Origin: Bacillota bacterium
GTDB taxonomy: Bacteria; Bacillota; Dehalobacteriia; UBA4068; UBA4997
Length of the DNA: 39,753 nt
Direction: 5' to 3'
Assembly: GCA_021769035.1 (NCBI GenBank)
Contig: JAETTP010000019.1
Span: 1 to 39,753, forward strand
Shown: positions 23,760 to 31,659 of the stretch, in pieces
How the letters are laid out: each line of letters opens with the position of its first letter
Numbering within the stretch: the first letter of the stretch is position 1
Translations under genes and position numbers: made by a program
Notes under the pieces: model-generated
Told to the model about the DNA's origin: nothing
The model's input: the letters and a program-made list of their open reading frames with translations, nothing else
Database searches by the model: none

Positions 23760-24965
23760 ATGAGCAATACGTTGGTTTTGTTGGAGCCTTTGCTGAAAGA
23801 TGAGGTTTTGCTGGCTCTGCACTTTTGGGAGCAGGAGGCGCGGGTTAGCCTGCTTTTGGCCCCAAGGCTGGCTGATGTGACGCTGCGGCCGGGGGAAAAT
23901 GCGGCGGCGGTTTATCTGCTGCCTAAAATTTTGGCCTGCGACGGCTTTTTTAGCCGGCGGGCTGCGGCCGGCCGGCTAACGGAGCCGCTTTTGCAGGCGA
24001 TGGCGGCGGAAATTCAGCTGCTGCAAAACTGGGTTTCGGCTTACCAAACGCCGGAATGGATGTACTCCCCGGCGGAGTTGGGGCCGGACTCGGCTGAGCA
24101 GGCCCCGGAGCTGGCGGAGTTTGCGGATTGGCTGAACCGGCCGGCGGCGGAGCTGGCGGTGGCCTGGGGGGAATTTCACCGCCGAAAGGGCTTTGGCCCG
24201 CTGGCCCTGCACCGGGTTTGGCGCTGGGAGGGCCGCCTGCTGCCGGTCACTCAGTACGACTCGATTTGCCTGGACGATTTGGTGGGTTACCAAAGCCAAA
24301 AGGACGAGGTGCTGGCCAACCTGCGCCTGTTTGCGCGGGAGGGCCGGGGCAACAATATGCTGCTTTACGGCGCGCGGGGCACAGGCAAATCCTCCTTGGT
24401 GAAAGCGGCGGCCAACGCCCTGGCGGCGGAGGGCCTCTGCCTGGTGGAACTGCCTTTGGAGCAGATGACCAGCCTGCCACAGCTGTTGGCCCTGTTGCAG
24501 CCGCAGCCTCGGCGTTATTTGCTGTTTGTGGACGACCTCTCCTTTGAGAGGGCCGACCAAACTTACAAGATTACCAAGGCGGTGTTGGAGGGCAGCGTCA
24601 CCACGCTGGGGGGCAACGTGCTGATTTGCGCCACCTCCAACCGGCGGCATTTGATTGTGGAAAATTGGCAGGACAGGGAGGGAACCGAGCACCTGGGCGG
24701 CGAGGTGCGGGCCAGCGACAGCATGAGCGAGAAGCTCTCTCTGGCTGACCGCTTTGGCCTGACGGTGCTGTTCAGCGTGCCCCGGCAGGAGGAATATTTG
24801 CAAATTGTGCAGGCCTTGGCCCAAGCCGACGGCGTGAGCCTGCCGGAGGCGGAACTGCGCCGCCGGGCCCTGCAATGGGCGATGTGGCAGAAGCATAACG
24901 GGCAATCCGGCCGCACGGCCCGCCAGTTTGTAAACAGCCTTTCCGCGCCGGAGGTGCCGCGATGA
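23760..24965 (+). CDS. DUF815-family AAA+ ATPase
   Basis: 401 residues. The C-terminal half (about 175-390) is a AAA+ module: DDLVGYQSQKDEVLANL is the lead-in typical of DUF815, GARGTGKSS is Walker A, LLFVDDLSFE is Walker B, and ICATSNRRHLIVENW is sensor 1, followed by LADRFGLTVLF. The N-terminal 170 residues are a helical family-specific domain. The biological role of DUF815 proteins is unknown; they are widespread in bacteria as stand-alone ATPases. SD GGAGGT lies 11 bases before ATG 23760. The stop overlaps the next gene by four bases (ATGA), indicating an operon with the DUF4491 membrane protein. Confidence 0.88.
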   Translation: MSNTLVLLEPLLKDEVLLALHFWEQEARVSLLLAPRLADVTLRPGENAAAVYLLPKILACDGFFSRRAAAGRLTEPLLQAMAAEIQLLQNWVSAYQTPEWMYSPAELGPDSAEQAPELAEFADWLNRPAAELAVAWGEFHRRKGFGPLALHRVWRWEGRLLPVTQYDSICLDDLVGYQSQKDEVLANLRLFAREGRGNNMLLYGARGTGKSSLVKAAANALAAEGLCLVELPLEQMTSLPQLLALLQPQPRRYLLFVDDLSFERADQTYKITKAVLEGSVTTLGGNVLICATSNRRHLIVENWQDREGTEHLGGEVRASDSMSEKLSLADRFGLTVLFSVPRQEEYLQIVQALAQADGVSLPEAELRRRALQWAMWQKHNGQSGRTARQFVNSLSAPEVPR

Positions 24966-25258
24966 TGAATTTAAATTGGGACGCCCTGCTGCTGGGCGCG
25001 GCCAGCTTTTTGATTATCGGCCTGTTTCATCCGCTGGTTATCAAGGGAGAATATTATTTTGGCAAGGGTATTTGGCCCTGGTTTTTGGCGGCCGGCTTGG
25101 CTTTTTTGCTGGCGGCGGCGGTTTGCCCCTGGCCTTTTGCCGCGGTGCTGCTGGCGCTGGTGGCCTTTTCCTGCTTTTGGAGCATTAAGGAGCTTTTTGA
25201 GCAGGAGCAGCGCGTGAAGCGCGGCTGGTTTCCGGCCAACCCCAAACGCCGCCTCTAA
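24962..25258 (+). CDS. Small DUF4491-family membrane protein
   Basis: 98 residues, three TM helices (about 9-28, 40-57 and 60-75), with IIGLFHPLVIKGEYYFG after the first and FWSIKELFEQEQRVKRGWFP at the end. This order matches DUF4491 proteins of anaerobic Bacillota and Bacteroidota, whose function is unknown. The start overlaps the stop of the DUF815 gene. A good terminator at 25277-25318 closes the two-gene operon. Confidence 0.85.
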   Translation: MMNLNWDALLLGAASFLIIGLFHPLVIKGEYYFGKGIWPWFLAAGLAFLLAAAVCPWPFAAVLLALVAFSCFWSIKELFEQEQRVKRGWFPANPKRRL

Positions 25259-25276
25259 AGCGGCATAAAATCCTTT

Positions 25277-25318
25277 AAGCTCTCATAAGCATAGTTGATA
25301 GCTTGTGAGAGCTTTTGC
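25277..25318 (+). terminator. Terminator of the DUF815/DUF4491 operon
   Basis: AAGCTCTCATAAGC (25277-25290) pairs with GCTTGTGAGAGCTT (25301-25314), allowing one G-U pair, followed by TTTTGCGGTTTT. Confidence 0.75.
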
Positions 25319-25342
25319 GGTTTTAAAAGGGGGCTTTGCGGT

Positions 25343-26122
25343 ATGCGGATTTTGTTTATCAGCCGGCGAATGTTGGTTAGTTTGTCCCTGTTTGGGGTGG
25401 TGGCCTGCCTGGTGGGCGTGTTGAAGCTGTTGGGCGGCAGCCCCACGGTGACGGCCTGGGTGAGCGCCGGGCTGGAGGTTGGGCAGGCGCCGCTGTTTTT
25501 GGCCGGCAACCCGCAGCACCAGGCGGTCAGCCTGCTGGTGCAGCTGGGCGAGGAATGTGACGAGCAACAGTTGGGCCAAATGCTGCATATTTTGGCGGAC
25601 AATTCGGCTAAGGCCACCTTTTTTGTGCCGGGCCGGCTGGCGGAGCAGCAGCCGGAGCTGCTTAAATCCATTTTGGCGGGCGGGCACCAGCTGGGCTGCT
25701 GCGGCTGGGACGAAACCAGCCCGGCGGAGCTTTCGTTGGCGGAAAATCGGGCGGCCTTGGAGCGGGCCTGCGCCCAGATTGAGCAGGCCGGCGGCGTGCG
25801 GCCGGCGGTTTATCTGCCGCCTTTTGGGGTGACGGAGGCGGATATTCGGCGGGCGGCGGCGGAGGCCGGCCTGGTTTTTGTGCTGGGCGGGGTGGACTCC
25901 GGTGATTGGCAGGCGGCCGCGCCGGAGGAAATCATCGCCGCCGTGCTGGCCGAGGCGGAGGCTGGCAGCTTCGTCAGCCTGCACCTGGCGGAAAACACTC
26001 TGACCGCGCTGGATACGCTGCTTTGCGAGTTAGCCGCGCAGGATTTGAACTTTTGCACGGTTTCCGAAAATCTGCTGGGCGTGGAAGCCGAACCGGAAGA
26101 GGCGGAGGCGCAGGCTAAATGA
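25343..26122 (+). CDS. YlxY-like degenerate polysaccharide deacetylase
   Basis: 259 residues. An N-terminal signal anchor (about 9-30, MLVSLSLFGVVACLVGVL) puts the domain outside the membrane. The fold of NodB-type deacetylases is visible: AKATFFVPGRLAEQQPELL, the RPAVYLPPFG loop, GGVDSGDW and SFVSLHL near the end. But the metal-binding TFDDG motif is replaced by LLVQLGEECDEQ and the HSxxH motif by HQLGCCGW, so zinc binding and catalysis are probably lost. The position upstream of the M16 peptidase, ymxH-like and spoVF genes matches ylxY of Bacillus subtilis, which is likewise atypical. ATG 25343 has AAGGGGG upstream. Its stop overlaps the carboxypeptidase gene (ATGA). Confidence 0.82.
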   Translation: MRILFISRRMLVSLSLFGVVACLVGVLKLLGGSPTVTAWVSAGLEVGQAPLFLAGNPQHQAVSLLVQLGEECDEQQLGQMLHILADNSAKATFFVPGRLAEQQPELLKSILAGGHQLGCCGWDETSPAELSLAENRAALERACAQIEQAGGVRPAVYLPPFGVTEADIRRAAAEAGLVFVLGGVDSGDWQAAAPEEIIAAVLAEAEAGSFVSLHLAENTLTALDTLLCELAAQDLNFCTVSENLLGVEAEPEEAEAQAK

Positions 26123-27300
26123 ACATATTTAATCTGAAGAGGCGGCTGTGGCTGGCGTTGTGCCTATGCTTGTTTTTATGTGGCAGACCGTCCCCTGCTT
26201 GGGCGGAGCCCAGCGTTTCCGCCCAGGGCGCTTTGCTGTTGGACGCGCAGACCGGTCAGGTGCTTTGGCAGCATAACGGCGAGGCTCCTTTGCCGCCGGC
26301 CAGTACTACCAAAATTTTGACGGCTCTGTTGTGCCTGGATTTGGCCCCTTTGGAGCGGGAATGTGAGGTTTCGCCGCAGGCCGCGGCGGTGGGCGAGAGC
26401 AGCGCCGGCCTGCTGGCGGGCGAACGCTTTGCCCTGGGCGAGCTTTTGGACGCCGTCCTGCTGAAATCCGCCAACGACGCTTGTTTTGCTATCGCCGAGG
26501 GCGCCGTGGGCAGCGAGCCTTATTTTGTGCGTCTGATGAATGTTAAGGCGCAGGCCTTGGGCGCGACGGCGGCCAGCCTGCAAAATACCAACGGATTGCC
26601 GGACGACGCGCATTTGCTGAGCTGCCGGGATTTGGCCCTGTTGACGCGGGAGGCTATGCGCCGGCCGGAATTTGCCGGCCGGGTGAGCAGCCGGCAGGCC
26701 ACAATGGAGGGCGGCAGCTACAACCGCAGCCTGAAGAACACCAACCGCCTGCTGACGATGGACGAACACGTGACCGGGGTGAAAACCGGCACCACCAAGG
26801 CGGCCGGGGCTTGTCTGGTGAGCTCTATGGAGCGGGACGGCCGCAGCGTAATTGCCGTGGTGCTGCACAGCGGCGACCGCTATCGGGAAAGCCTGGAGCT
26901 GCTTAATTACGGCATAGACGGCTTTTGTAACGTACGGCTGGCGGCGGCCGGCCAGCCTTTGGCATACTGGCCAACCGAGGGGGAAAATGAGGAGAGAAGC
27001 GGTGTTTGGCTACGGGCGGCGGCGGATTTGTGGCTGACTTTGCCTAAGGAGGAGACCGCGGCCGGGGCGGCCGGCCTGCGGGCGGAATATCACTTTAAGC
27101 AGCTGCCGCCGGGCTCCAGCGTGGCGGCGGGCGATTGTTTGGGCACGCTGGATTTCTGCTCTCCAGCGGGCGAGGTGCTGGGCCGGGTTAATCTGCTGAG
27201 CGAGGCGGCGGTGCAACTGCCTGGCGGCTCCGGACTGGGTCAGGCTTTGGGCCGGCTGGGGCAGGAATGGCGGCATATTTTGCAAATCCTGTTTGAATAG
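26119..27300 (+). CDS. D-alanyl-D-alanine carboxypeptidase (DacF-like, S11)
   Basis: 393 residues with a cleavable signal peptide (about 1-29, ending PAWA). The penicillin-binding core has SxxK at Ser62-Lys65 (PASTTK), SxN at Ser117-Asn119 (KSAND) and KTG in GVKTGTTKAAG, all intact. A C-terminal beta domain follows (about 280-393). The enzyme trims the terminal D-Ala from peptidoglycan stem peptides outside the membrane. In spore formers, DacF/DacB homologues act in cortex synthesis, and its place in the sporulation neighbourhood supports that. Its ATG overlaps the ylxY-like stop. In Bacillus subtilis dacF lies elsewhere, so this order is a local feature. Confidence 0.9.
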   Translation: MNIFNLKRRLWLALCLCLFLCGRPSPAWAEPSVSAQGALLLDAQTGQVLWQHNGEAPLPPASTTKILTALLCLDLAPLERECEVSPQAAAVGESSAGLLAGERFALGELLDAVLLKSANDACFAIAEGAVGSEPYFVRLMNVKAQALGATAASLQNTNGLPDDAHLLSCRDLALLTREAMRRPEFAGRVSSRQATMEGGSYNRSLKNTNRLLTMDEHVTGVKTGTTKAAGACLVSSMERDGRSVIAVVLHSGDRYRESLELLNYGIDGFCNVRLAAAGQPLAYWPTEGENEERSGVWLRAAADLWLTLPKEETAAGAAGLRAEYHFKQLPPGSSVAAGDCLGTLDFCSPAGEVLGRVNLLSEAAVQLPGGSGLGQALGRLGQEWRHILQILFE

Positions 27301-27365
27301 AGGATTTTGCCGGTTTGGGGCGAATATAAAAAATATTCTAAAATAAAAAATTGGGGAGTATCAAT

Positions 27366-28643
27366 ATGACGATTTATAAAGACACTTTGCCCAACGGCGT
27401 GCGCGTTATCACGCAGGAGCTGCCCGACGTTTATTCCGTGACCACCTCTATTTGGGCGGGCACCGGTTCCGCCTACGAGGCGGCCGACGAGGGCGGCCTT
27501 TCCCATGTGCTGGAGCATATGCTGTTTAAGGGCACCGGCCGGCGCAATTATCAGCAGATTGCTCAGCTGCTGGAGGACGTGGGCGGCCAGATGAACGCTT
27601 TTACCTCGCGGGAATACACCTGCTACTACACCCGTTCGCTTGGCGAGAGCTTTGAGCTGTGCCTGGATTTGCTTTCGGATATGTATTTGGATTCGCAGTT
27701 TCCGGCGGCGGAATGGGCCAAGGAGCAGGGCGTGATTTTGGAGGAAATTAATATGTATGAGGATGAGCCGGACGATTTGGTGGGCGAGCTTTTTAACCGC
27801 ACCCTGTACGCCGGCCACCCCTACGGCCTGCCGGTTATCGGCACCACGGCTTCCGTCAGCGGCTTTGAGCGGCGGCATATCGACGCTTACTGCCGGGCGC
27901 ATTACGCCCCGGCGCATACGGTGCTGGCGGTGGCCGGCAACGTGAAGCGGCAGCAGGTTTTGGAGCTGGCCGCCAAGTATCTGGGGCATAACTGGGCGGA
28001 GGAGGCCGGCCGGCCGCATTGGGACAAGCCGGAGCTGGCTCAGCCGGAATATGCCGCCGGGCGCGTTTTCACCCACAAGGATATTGAACAGGTGCATGTG
28101 ACGCTGGGCGTGCCGGGACTTGCCGGCGACGCGCCGGATTTTTACACCCTGAACATATTGAACGGCATTTTGGGCGGCGGCGTTAGCTCTCGCCTGTTCC
28201 AGGAGGTGCGCGAAAAGCGCGGCCTGACCTACAGCGTTTGTTCCAACGTGGCGCCGCAGGCCTTTGGCGGCTCCTTTTCCGCCTACGCCTCCACCAGCCC
28301 GCAAAAGGCGGCGGAGCTGCTGCGGGTGCTGGGCTGCGAGATGGCTAAGATGGCGGCCTACGGCGTGACGGAGGAGGAACTGACCCGGGCCCAAATGCAG
28401 TTTAAGGCGGGCATGCTGATGTCGCTGGAGAATTCCGCCAACGTGATGCTGCGGCTGGGCCGTTCGGAAATTCTCTATCAGAAAGTACGCAACATCGAGG
28501 AGCTGGTGGCCGAGGTGATGGCGGTGACGCCGCAGGCCGTGCAGCAGATGGCCGAGCGCCTGATTAAGCCGGAGAAGCTGGTGCTTTCTCTGGTGGGGCC
28601 GGAGGAGCCAAATGTGCCGCTGGAGGGTTTGCTGGCATGCTAG
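27366..28643 (+). CDS. M16 family zinc peptidase (MlpA/YmxG-like)
   Basis: 425 residues, one full M16 unit of two halves. [14 protein letters not shown] carries the inverted zinc motif HxxEH and [13 protein letters not shown] the third zinc ligand Glu. In the second half, [22 protein letters not shown] is the conserved R/Y substrate motif of processing peptidases. It lacks a signal peptide and is likely cytosolic. The Bacillus subtilis homologue sits between ylxY and ymxH, as here. ATG 27366 has GGGGAG upstream. TTG 27351 has no SD. The stop overlaps the dut ATG by seven bases. Confidence 0.92.
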   Translation: MTIYKDTLPNGVRVITQELPDVYSVTTSIWAGTGSAYEAADEGGLSHVLEHMLFKGTGRRNYQQIAQLLEDVGGQMNAFTSREYTCYYTRSLGESFELCLDLLSDMYLDSQFPAAEWAKEQGVILEEINMYEDEPDDLVGELFNRTLYAGHPYGLPVIGTTASVSGFERRHIDAYCRAHYAPAHTVLAVAGNVKRQQVLELAAKYLGHNWAEEAGRPHWDKPELAQPEYAAGRVFTHKDIEQVHVTLGVPGLAGDAPDFYTLNILNGILGGGVSSRLFQEVREKRGLTYSVCSNVAPQAFGGSFSAYASTSPQKAAELLRVLGCEMAKMAAYGVTEEELTRAQMQFKAGMLMSLENSANVMLRLGRSEILYQKVRNIEELVAEVMAVTPQAVQQMAERLIKPEKLVLSLVGPEEPNVPLEGLLAC

Positions 28644-29095
28644 AGCAGCTGACGGTTAAGGTGAAAACATCCCCGGCTTACGCTGGCCTACCCTTGCCGG
28701 AATATGCCAGCGAGTCGGCGGCCGGCCTGGATTTGCTGGCTTGCCTGCCCGCGGAGGCGGAGCTGGTTTTGCAGCCGGGCCAGCGGGCCTTGGTGCCCAC
28801 CGGCCTGTTTTTGGAGCTGCCGCCGGATTGCGAGGCCCAGGTGCGCCCGCGCAGCGGCCTGGCCCTGCGCCACGGCCTGACCCTGTTGAACTCGCCGGGC
28901 ACTATCGATGCGGATTACCGCGGCGAGGTTTGCGTTATCCTGGTCAATTTGGGGCAGGAGTCTTTTGTGGTGCGGCGCGGTATGCGTATTGCCCAGCTGG
29001 TTTTTGCCCGCTACCTGCGGGCCTGCTGGCAGCCGGCCGTAGAGCTTTCCGCAAGCGAGCGCGGCGCGGGCGGCTTTGGCCATTCCGGCCTTTAG
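28637..29095 (+). CDS. dut: dUTPase
   Basis: 152 residues, trimeric dUTPase type, converting dUTP to dUMP and diphosphate. All five motifs are visible in order: [34 protein letters not shown] (catalytic Asp and Tyr), RGMRIAQLV and [10 protein letters not shown]. The ATG lies inside the end of the M16 peptidase gene. It has a normal length and is in an unusual place, among sporulation genes. Confidence 0.95.
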   Translation: MLEQLTVKVKTSPAYAGLPLPEYASESAAGLDLLACLPAEAELVLQPGQRALVPTGLFLELPPDCEAQVRPRSGLALRHGLTLLNSPGTIDADYRGEVCVILVNLGQESFVVRRGMRIAQLVFARYLRACWQPAVELSASERGAGGFGHSGL

Positions 29096-29147
29096 TAGGC
29101 ATATAATAAGGCTTGGCTGCATATCCTGAACCGATGGAGGTGATGGT

Positions 29148-29408
29148 ATGCGTTTAAGTCAGCTTTTGGGCAAACGGATTATTAACATTTACGACGGCGA
29201 GATTATGGGCCTGGTGGGGGATTCCGATTTGGTGGTGAACCCGGAAACCGGGGTTATCGAGGGCATAATTTTGCCCTTTCGCCCGGCGGGCGGCAATGCT
29301 GGCAGCCGGCTGCTGAGGGGTGAGAATAAACATATTTTGAATATCCCCTGGGAGAAGGTCTGCAAAATTGGCAGCGAGGTGATTGTGGTGGATATTGACT
29401 ACAGCTGA
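29148..29408 (+). CDS. YlmC/YmxH-family sporulation protein (PRC-barrel)
   Basis: 86 residues, a small PRC-barrel domain: MRLSQLLGKRIINIYDGEIM, a GDSDLVVNPETG turn, EGIILPF and KVCKIGSEVIVVDI. YmxH/YlmC proteins are conserved in endospore formers and found next to spoVF genes. Their molecular role is unknown. SD TGGAGGTGATGG lies directly before ATG 29148. It follows dut by 52 bases and precedes dapB by 35, and is probably co-transcribed. Confidence 0.9.
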   Translation: MRLSQLLGKRIINIYDGEIMGLVGDSDLVVNPETGVIEGIILPFRPAGGNAGSRLLRGENKHILNIPWEKVCKIGSEVIVVDIDYS

Positions 29409-29443
29409 GGCCTTGGGGGGAATTATGAGGGAGAGAAGCTTTG

Positions 29444-30250
29444 ATGCAGAAGATTAGTTTTTTGATGAACGGCGCGGCCGGCAAGATGGGACGGGCCTTG
29501 GCTTTGGGCCTGGGCAGCCGGGAGAATATGCGCCTGGCCGCGGCGGTGGACACCAAGCCGGCCGAGGTGGATTACGGCCTGCTTTGCGGCCTGGGGCAGC
29601 TGGGCTTGCAGCAGGAGCTGGATTTGGCGGCGGCTATCCGGCGCGAGCAGCCTGACGTGGTGGTGGATTTCACCAGTCCGGCTGCGGTGATGAAGAATAT
29701 CCGCACCTGCCTGGAGCTGCACACGCCGGCGGTGGTGGGCACCACCGGCTTTACGCAGGCCGATTACAAGCAGGTTAGCAAATGGTGCGCGGAGTTTAAC
29801 ACGCCGGTTTTTATCGCTGCCAACTTTGCCCTGGGGGCGGTGCTGCTGATGCGCTTTGCTCGTGAGGCGGTGAAATATCTGCCGCATGTGGAGGTGATTG
29901 AACGCCACCACGACCAAAAGCTGGACGCGCCCAGCGGCACGGCGGTGACGACCTTGGAAATGCTGGCGGCGGAGCGGCAGCCCCTGGCCCAGGGCAGCAC
30001 GCAGGAGTTTGAACGCCTGCCGGGCAGCCGCGGCGGCGAGCTGGACGGTATGCGCGTGCACAGCGTGCGCCTGCCGGGCTACGTGGCTACGCAGGAGGTG
30101 GTTTTCGGCGCGGAGGGGCAGGTGCTTTGCCTGCGGCACGACGCGCTTTCCCGCGAGGCTTACGTGCCCGGCGTGGCGATGGCGATGGAGAAGATTGTCA
30201 CCGTTAAAGAGGGCGTTTTGATGCAGGGGCTGGAAAGTTTGCTGGACTGA
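29444..30250 (+). CDS. dapB: 4-hydroxy-tetrahydrodipicolinate reductase
   Basis: 268 residues. DapB reduces the product of DapA to tetrahydrodipicolinate in lysine/DAP synthesis. The nucleotide-binding start is MNGAAGKMGRALA, VVGTTGF follows the second strand, and the catalytic ERHHDQKLDAPSGTA motif (His-His, Lys, and the PSGT substrate loop) is complete. FALGAVLLMRFA is present. ATG 29444 is preceded by GAGGGAGA, and TTG 29441 is an alternative. In Bacillus subtilis dapB is elsewhere. Here it supplies the step just before the DpaA substrate branch. A long hairpin follows at 30272. Confidence 0.96.
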   Translation: MQKISFLMNGAAGKMGRALALGLGSRENMRLAAAVDTKPAEVDYGLLCGLGQLGLQQELDLAAAIRREQPDVVVDFTSPAAVMKNIRTCLELHTPAVVGTTGFTQADYKQVSKWCAEFNTPVFIAANFALGAVLLMRFAREAVKYLPHVEVIERHHDQKLDAPSGTAVTTLEMLAAERQPLAQGSTQEFERLPGSRGGELDGMRVHSVRLPGYVATQEVVFGAEGQVLCLRHDALSREAYVPGVAMAMEKIVTVKEGVLMQGLESLLD

Positions 30251-30271
30251 AAACTGAATATAGATGAAATT

Positions 30272-30309
30272 AAAGTAGCAGGAGCGCCAACTGGCGCTTC
30301 TGCTACTTT
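30272..30309 (+). terminator. Strong hairpin after dapB
   Basis: AAAGTAGCAGGAGCGCCA (30272-30289) pairs with TGGCGCTTCTGCTACTTT (30292-30309) over 18 bases with one G-U pair and a 2-nt gap. The T run (GCTTTTTTTG) comes a few bases later. Confidence 0.7.
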
Positions 30310-30323
30310 GTAGGCTTTTTTTG

Positions 30324-30352
30324 TTGACATTTTTTTACAAATAGGCTAAAAT
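30324..30352 (+). promoter_or_regulatory. Promoter of the small toxin-like gene
   Basis: TTGACA (30324-30329), 17 bases, TAAAAT (30347-30352). Transcription should start near 30359, and the RNA would open with a GC-rich hairpin (30361-30379). Confidence 0.75.
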
Positions 30353-30413
30353 ATAAACAGGCTCCCCAAGCGAGGGGGCAGGTGAAGTTAATGATGGCAG
30401 GTGGTTCGTCAAT

Positions 30414-30428
30414 CCTCCAGAAAGGAGG
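30414..30428 (+). promoter_or_regulatory. Hairpin masking the SD of the small ORF
   Basis: CCTCC (30414-30418), loop AGAAA, GGAGG (30424-30428). The second arm is the core of the strong SD AAAGGAGGTGA, seven bases before ATG 30436. SD masking of this kind is typical of type I toxin mRNAs. Confidence 0.6.
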
Positions 30429-30435
30429 TGAGACT

Positions 30436-30528
30436 ATGCCTATACGTATAACGTTTCATATCGGCAATTTTACAATTACGATAATAGTTAAACGCATGCA
30501 TAAAAAGAACCGCCACTCTGCACAGTAG
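30436..30528 (+). CDS. 30-residue toxin-like peptide (candidate type I toxin)
   Basis: The ORF starts MPIRITFHIGNFTITIIVKR, a hydrophobic, beta-branched stretch, and ends with a basic tail (MHKKNRHSAQ), the usual layout of small membrane-active peptides. It has its own consensus promoter at 30324, a very strong SD masked by a hairpin, and a good terminator at 30600-30645. On the other strand a perfect consensus promoter at 30595-30623 drives a short RNA that would overlap the last codons and the 3' UTR and end at a hairpin inside this ORF. Together this is the architecture of type I toxin-antitoxin loci such as txpA/ratA. No homologue can be named. The toxic role is inferred from layout only. 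Confidence 0.65.
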   Translation: MPIRITFHIGNFTITIIVKRMHKKNRHSAQ

Positions 30529-30588
30529 CGGTTCTTAGCACTTAAATTTAAACCGTTATTGGCGAACCGCCGTTTATCGGCTTCACCT
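30500..30588 (-). ncRNA. Antisense RNA opposing the small toxin-like gene
   Basis: Inferred from a perfect promoter (30595-30623) and a minus-strand terminator: on that strand AAGAACCGC (30536-30528) and GCGGTTCTT (30513-30505) flank a 14-nt loop, followed by TTTTTAT. The RNA of about 88 nt would include small stems (GCCGATAAACGGC and GGCGGTTCGCC) and pair with the end of the toxin-like ORF and about 60 nt of its 3' UTR. Ends are estimates. Confidence 0.6.
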
Positions 30589-30594
30589 ATACAT

Positions 30595-30623
30595 ATTATA
30601 AAGCACCCGCAGGCTTTTGTCAA
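30595..30623 (-). promoter_or_regulatory. Consensus promoter of the antisense RNA
   Basis: On the minus strand TTGACA (30623-30618), exactly 17 bases, TATAAT (30600-30595). The promoter lies within the plus-strand terminator hairpin of the small gene, a compact head-to-head design. Confidence 0.8.
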
Positions 30624-30645
30624 GCTTGTGGGTGCTTTTGTTTTT
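30600..30645 (+). terminator. Terminator of the small toxin-like gene
   Basis: AAAGCACCCGCAGGCTT (30600-30616) pairs with AAGCTTGTGGGTGCTTT (30622-30638), 17 bp with two G-U pairs and a 5-nt loop, followed by TTGTTTTT. Confidence 0.8.
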
Positions 30646-30738
30646 AAAAATATTTTGACCGCCCGCCTCTTTGCCGCATAAGCTGTAGCGTAAATGAAAA
30701 TCAAGCGATATACAAGCAATAAAGAGTGGTGAAAACGA

Positions 30739-31659
30739 ATGGCTGAAAAGATTGTGGCCTTGTTGGGCGGCGACCAGCGGGAGCTGCTGGTAGCGCCGGC
30801 TTTGCTGGACGCCGGGTTTGGCCTGCGCACCTTTGGCCTGCCGGCGGCGGAACTGCCTGCGGAGGCCAAGGCCTGCACCAGCCTGAACGAAGCGGCGCAG
30901 GGCGCGGATTTGCTGCTGCTGCCTCTGCCGGGAGTGCGGGAAAACGGTCGTTTGCATACGGCCTTTTTATCGCCGCCGTTGGTGACGACCAGCGATTTGG
31001 CCGGGACGGCGGCGGGAACTCCAGTGATGGTGGGCGTGGCCTCCAAATATCTGCGCGGCTTGTGCCAGGCCTTGCAGCTGCCGCTTTATGAGATTGCCGA
31101 GGCGGACGAGGTGGCGGTGCCAAACGCTATCCCCACGGCGGAGGGCGCTTTGCAGCTGGCTATGCAGCAGCTGCCGGTGACAATTCAGGACTTGCCGGCT
31201 TTGGTGCTGGGCTTTGGCCGGGTGGGCGCGGCCCTGGCGGAGCGTTTGCGGGCCTTGGGGGCTGAGGTTTGGGTGGCCAACCGGGGCGCGGAGCGTCTGC
31301 AAAAGGCCCGGCAGCAGGGCTATGCCGTGTGCGCCTGGGAGCAGCTGGCGGCGGAATTGGGCCGTTTTGCGGCGGTTTTTAACACGGTGCCGGCGTTGGT
31401 GCTGCCGGAAGAGCGTTTGCAGGCCATGCGGCCTGGGGCGTTGATTATTGATTTGGCTTCCGGCAGCGGCGGCACGGATTTTGCGGCAGCGGAAAAGCTG
31501 GGCCTGGCCGCCGTGCACGCGCTGAGTCTGCCGGGCAAGGTGGCTCCGCAGACGGCAGGCCAGCTGCTGGCCCGCGCTTATCCGCGGTTGATTAAACAGG
31601 TTTTGGCCTCCGAGCAGGAGGAAAGAAGCGAATTTTGGGGAAGGGCGGTGAAATTATGA
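30739..31659 (+). CDS. dpaA: Dipicolinate synthase subunit A
   Basis: 306 residues (SpoVFA). With DpaB it makes dipicolinic acid from dihydrodipicolinate-type precursors in the mother cell. The acid is taken up by the forespore and gives the spore core its heat resistance. The N-terminal domain has VALLGGDQREL. The second Rossmann domain has LVLGFGRVGAALAERL with the GxGxxG nucleotide-binding motif, then GAEVWVANR and LIIDLASGSGGTDF. ATG 30739 has AGTGGTGA upstream. The stop overlaps the dpaB ATG by four bases. In living spore formers this operon is read by sigma-K. No convincing sigma-K promoter was found by eye in 30645-30738. Confidence 0.95.
   Translation: MAEKIVALLGGDQRELLVAPALLDAGFGLRTFGLPAAELPAEAKACTSLNEAAQGADLLLLPLPGVRENGRLHTAFLSPPLVTTSDLAGTAAGTPVMVGVASKYLRGLCQALQLPLYEIAEADEVAVPNAIPTAEGALQLAMQQLPVTIQDLPALVLGFGRVGAALAERLRALGAEVWVANRGAERLQKARQQGYAVCAWEQLAAELGRFAAVFNTVPALVLPEERLQAMRPGALIIDLASGSGGTDFAAAEKLGLAAVHALSLPGKVAPQTAGQLLARAYPRLIKQVLASEQEERSEFWGRAVKL

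Noticed and set aside
27240-28394. 384-codon minus-strand frame opposite the M16 peptidase
   Set aside because: Basic low-information protein antisense to an evident M16 peptidase with an intact zinc site. GC-rich shadow frame.
30645-30738. Sigma-K promoter before dpaA
   Set aside because: GCATAAGCTGTA resembles part of the sigma-K -10 pattern but does not fit it, and no matching -35 was found.
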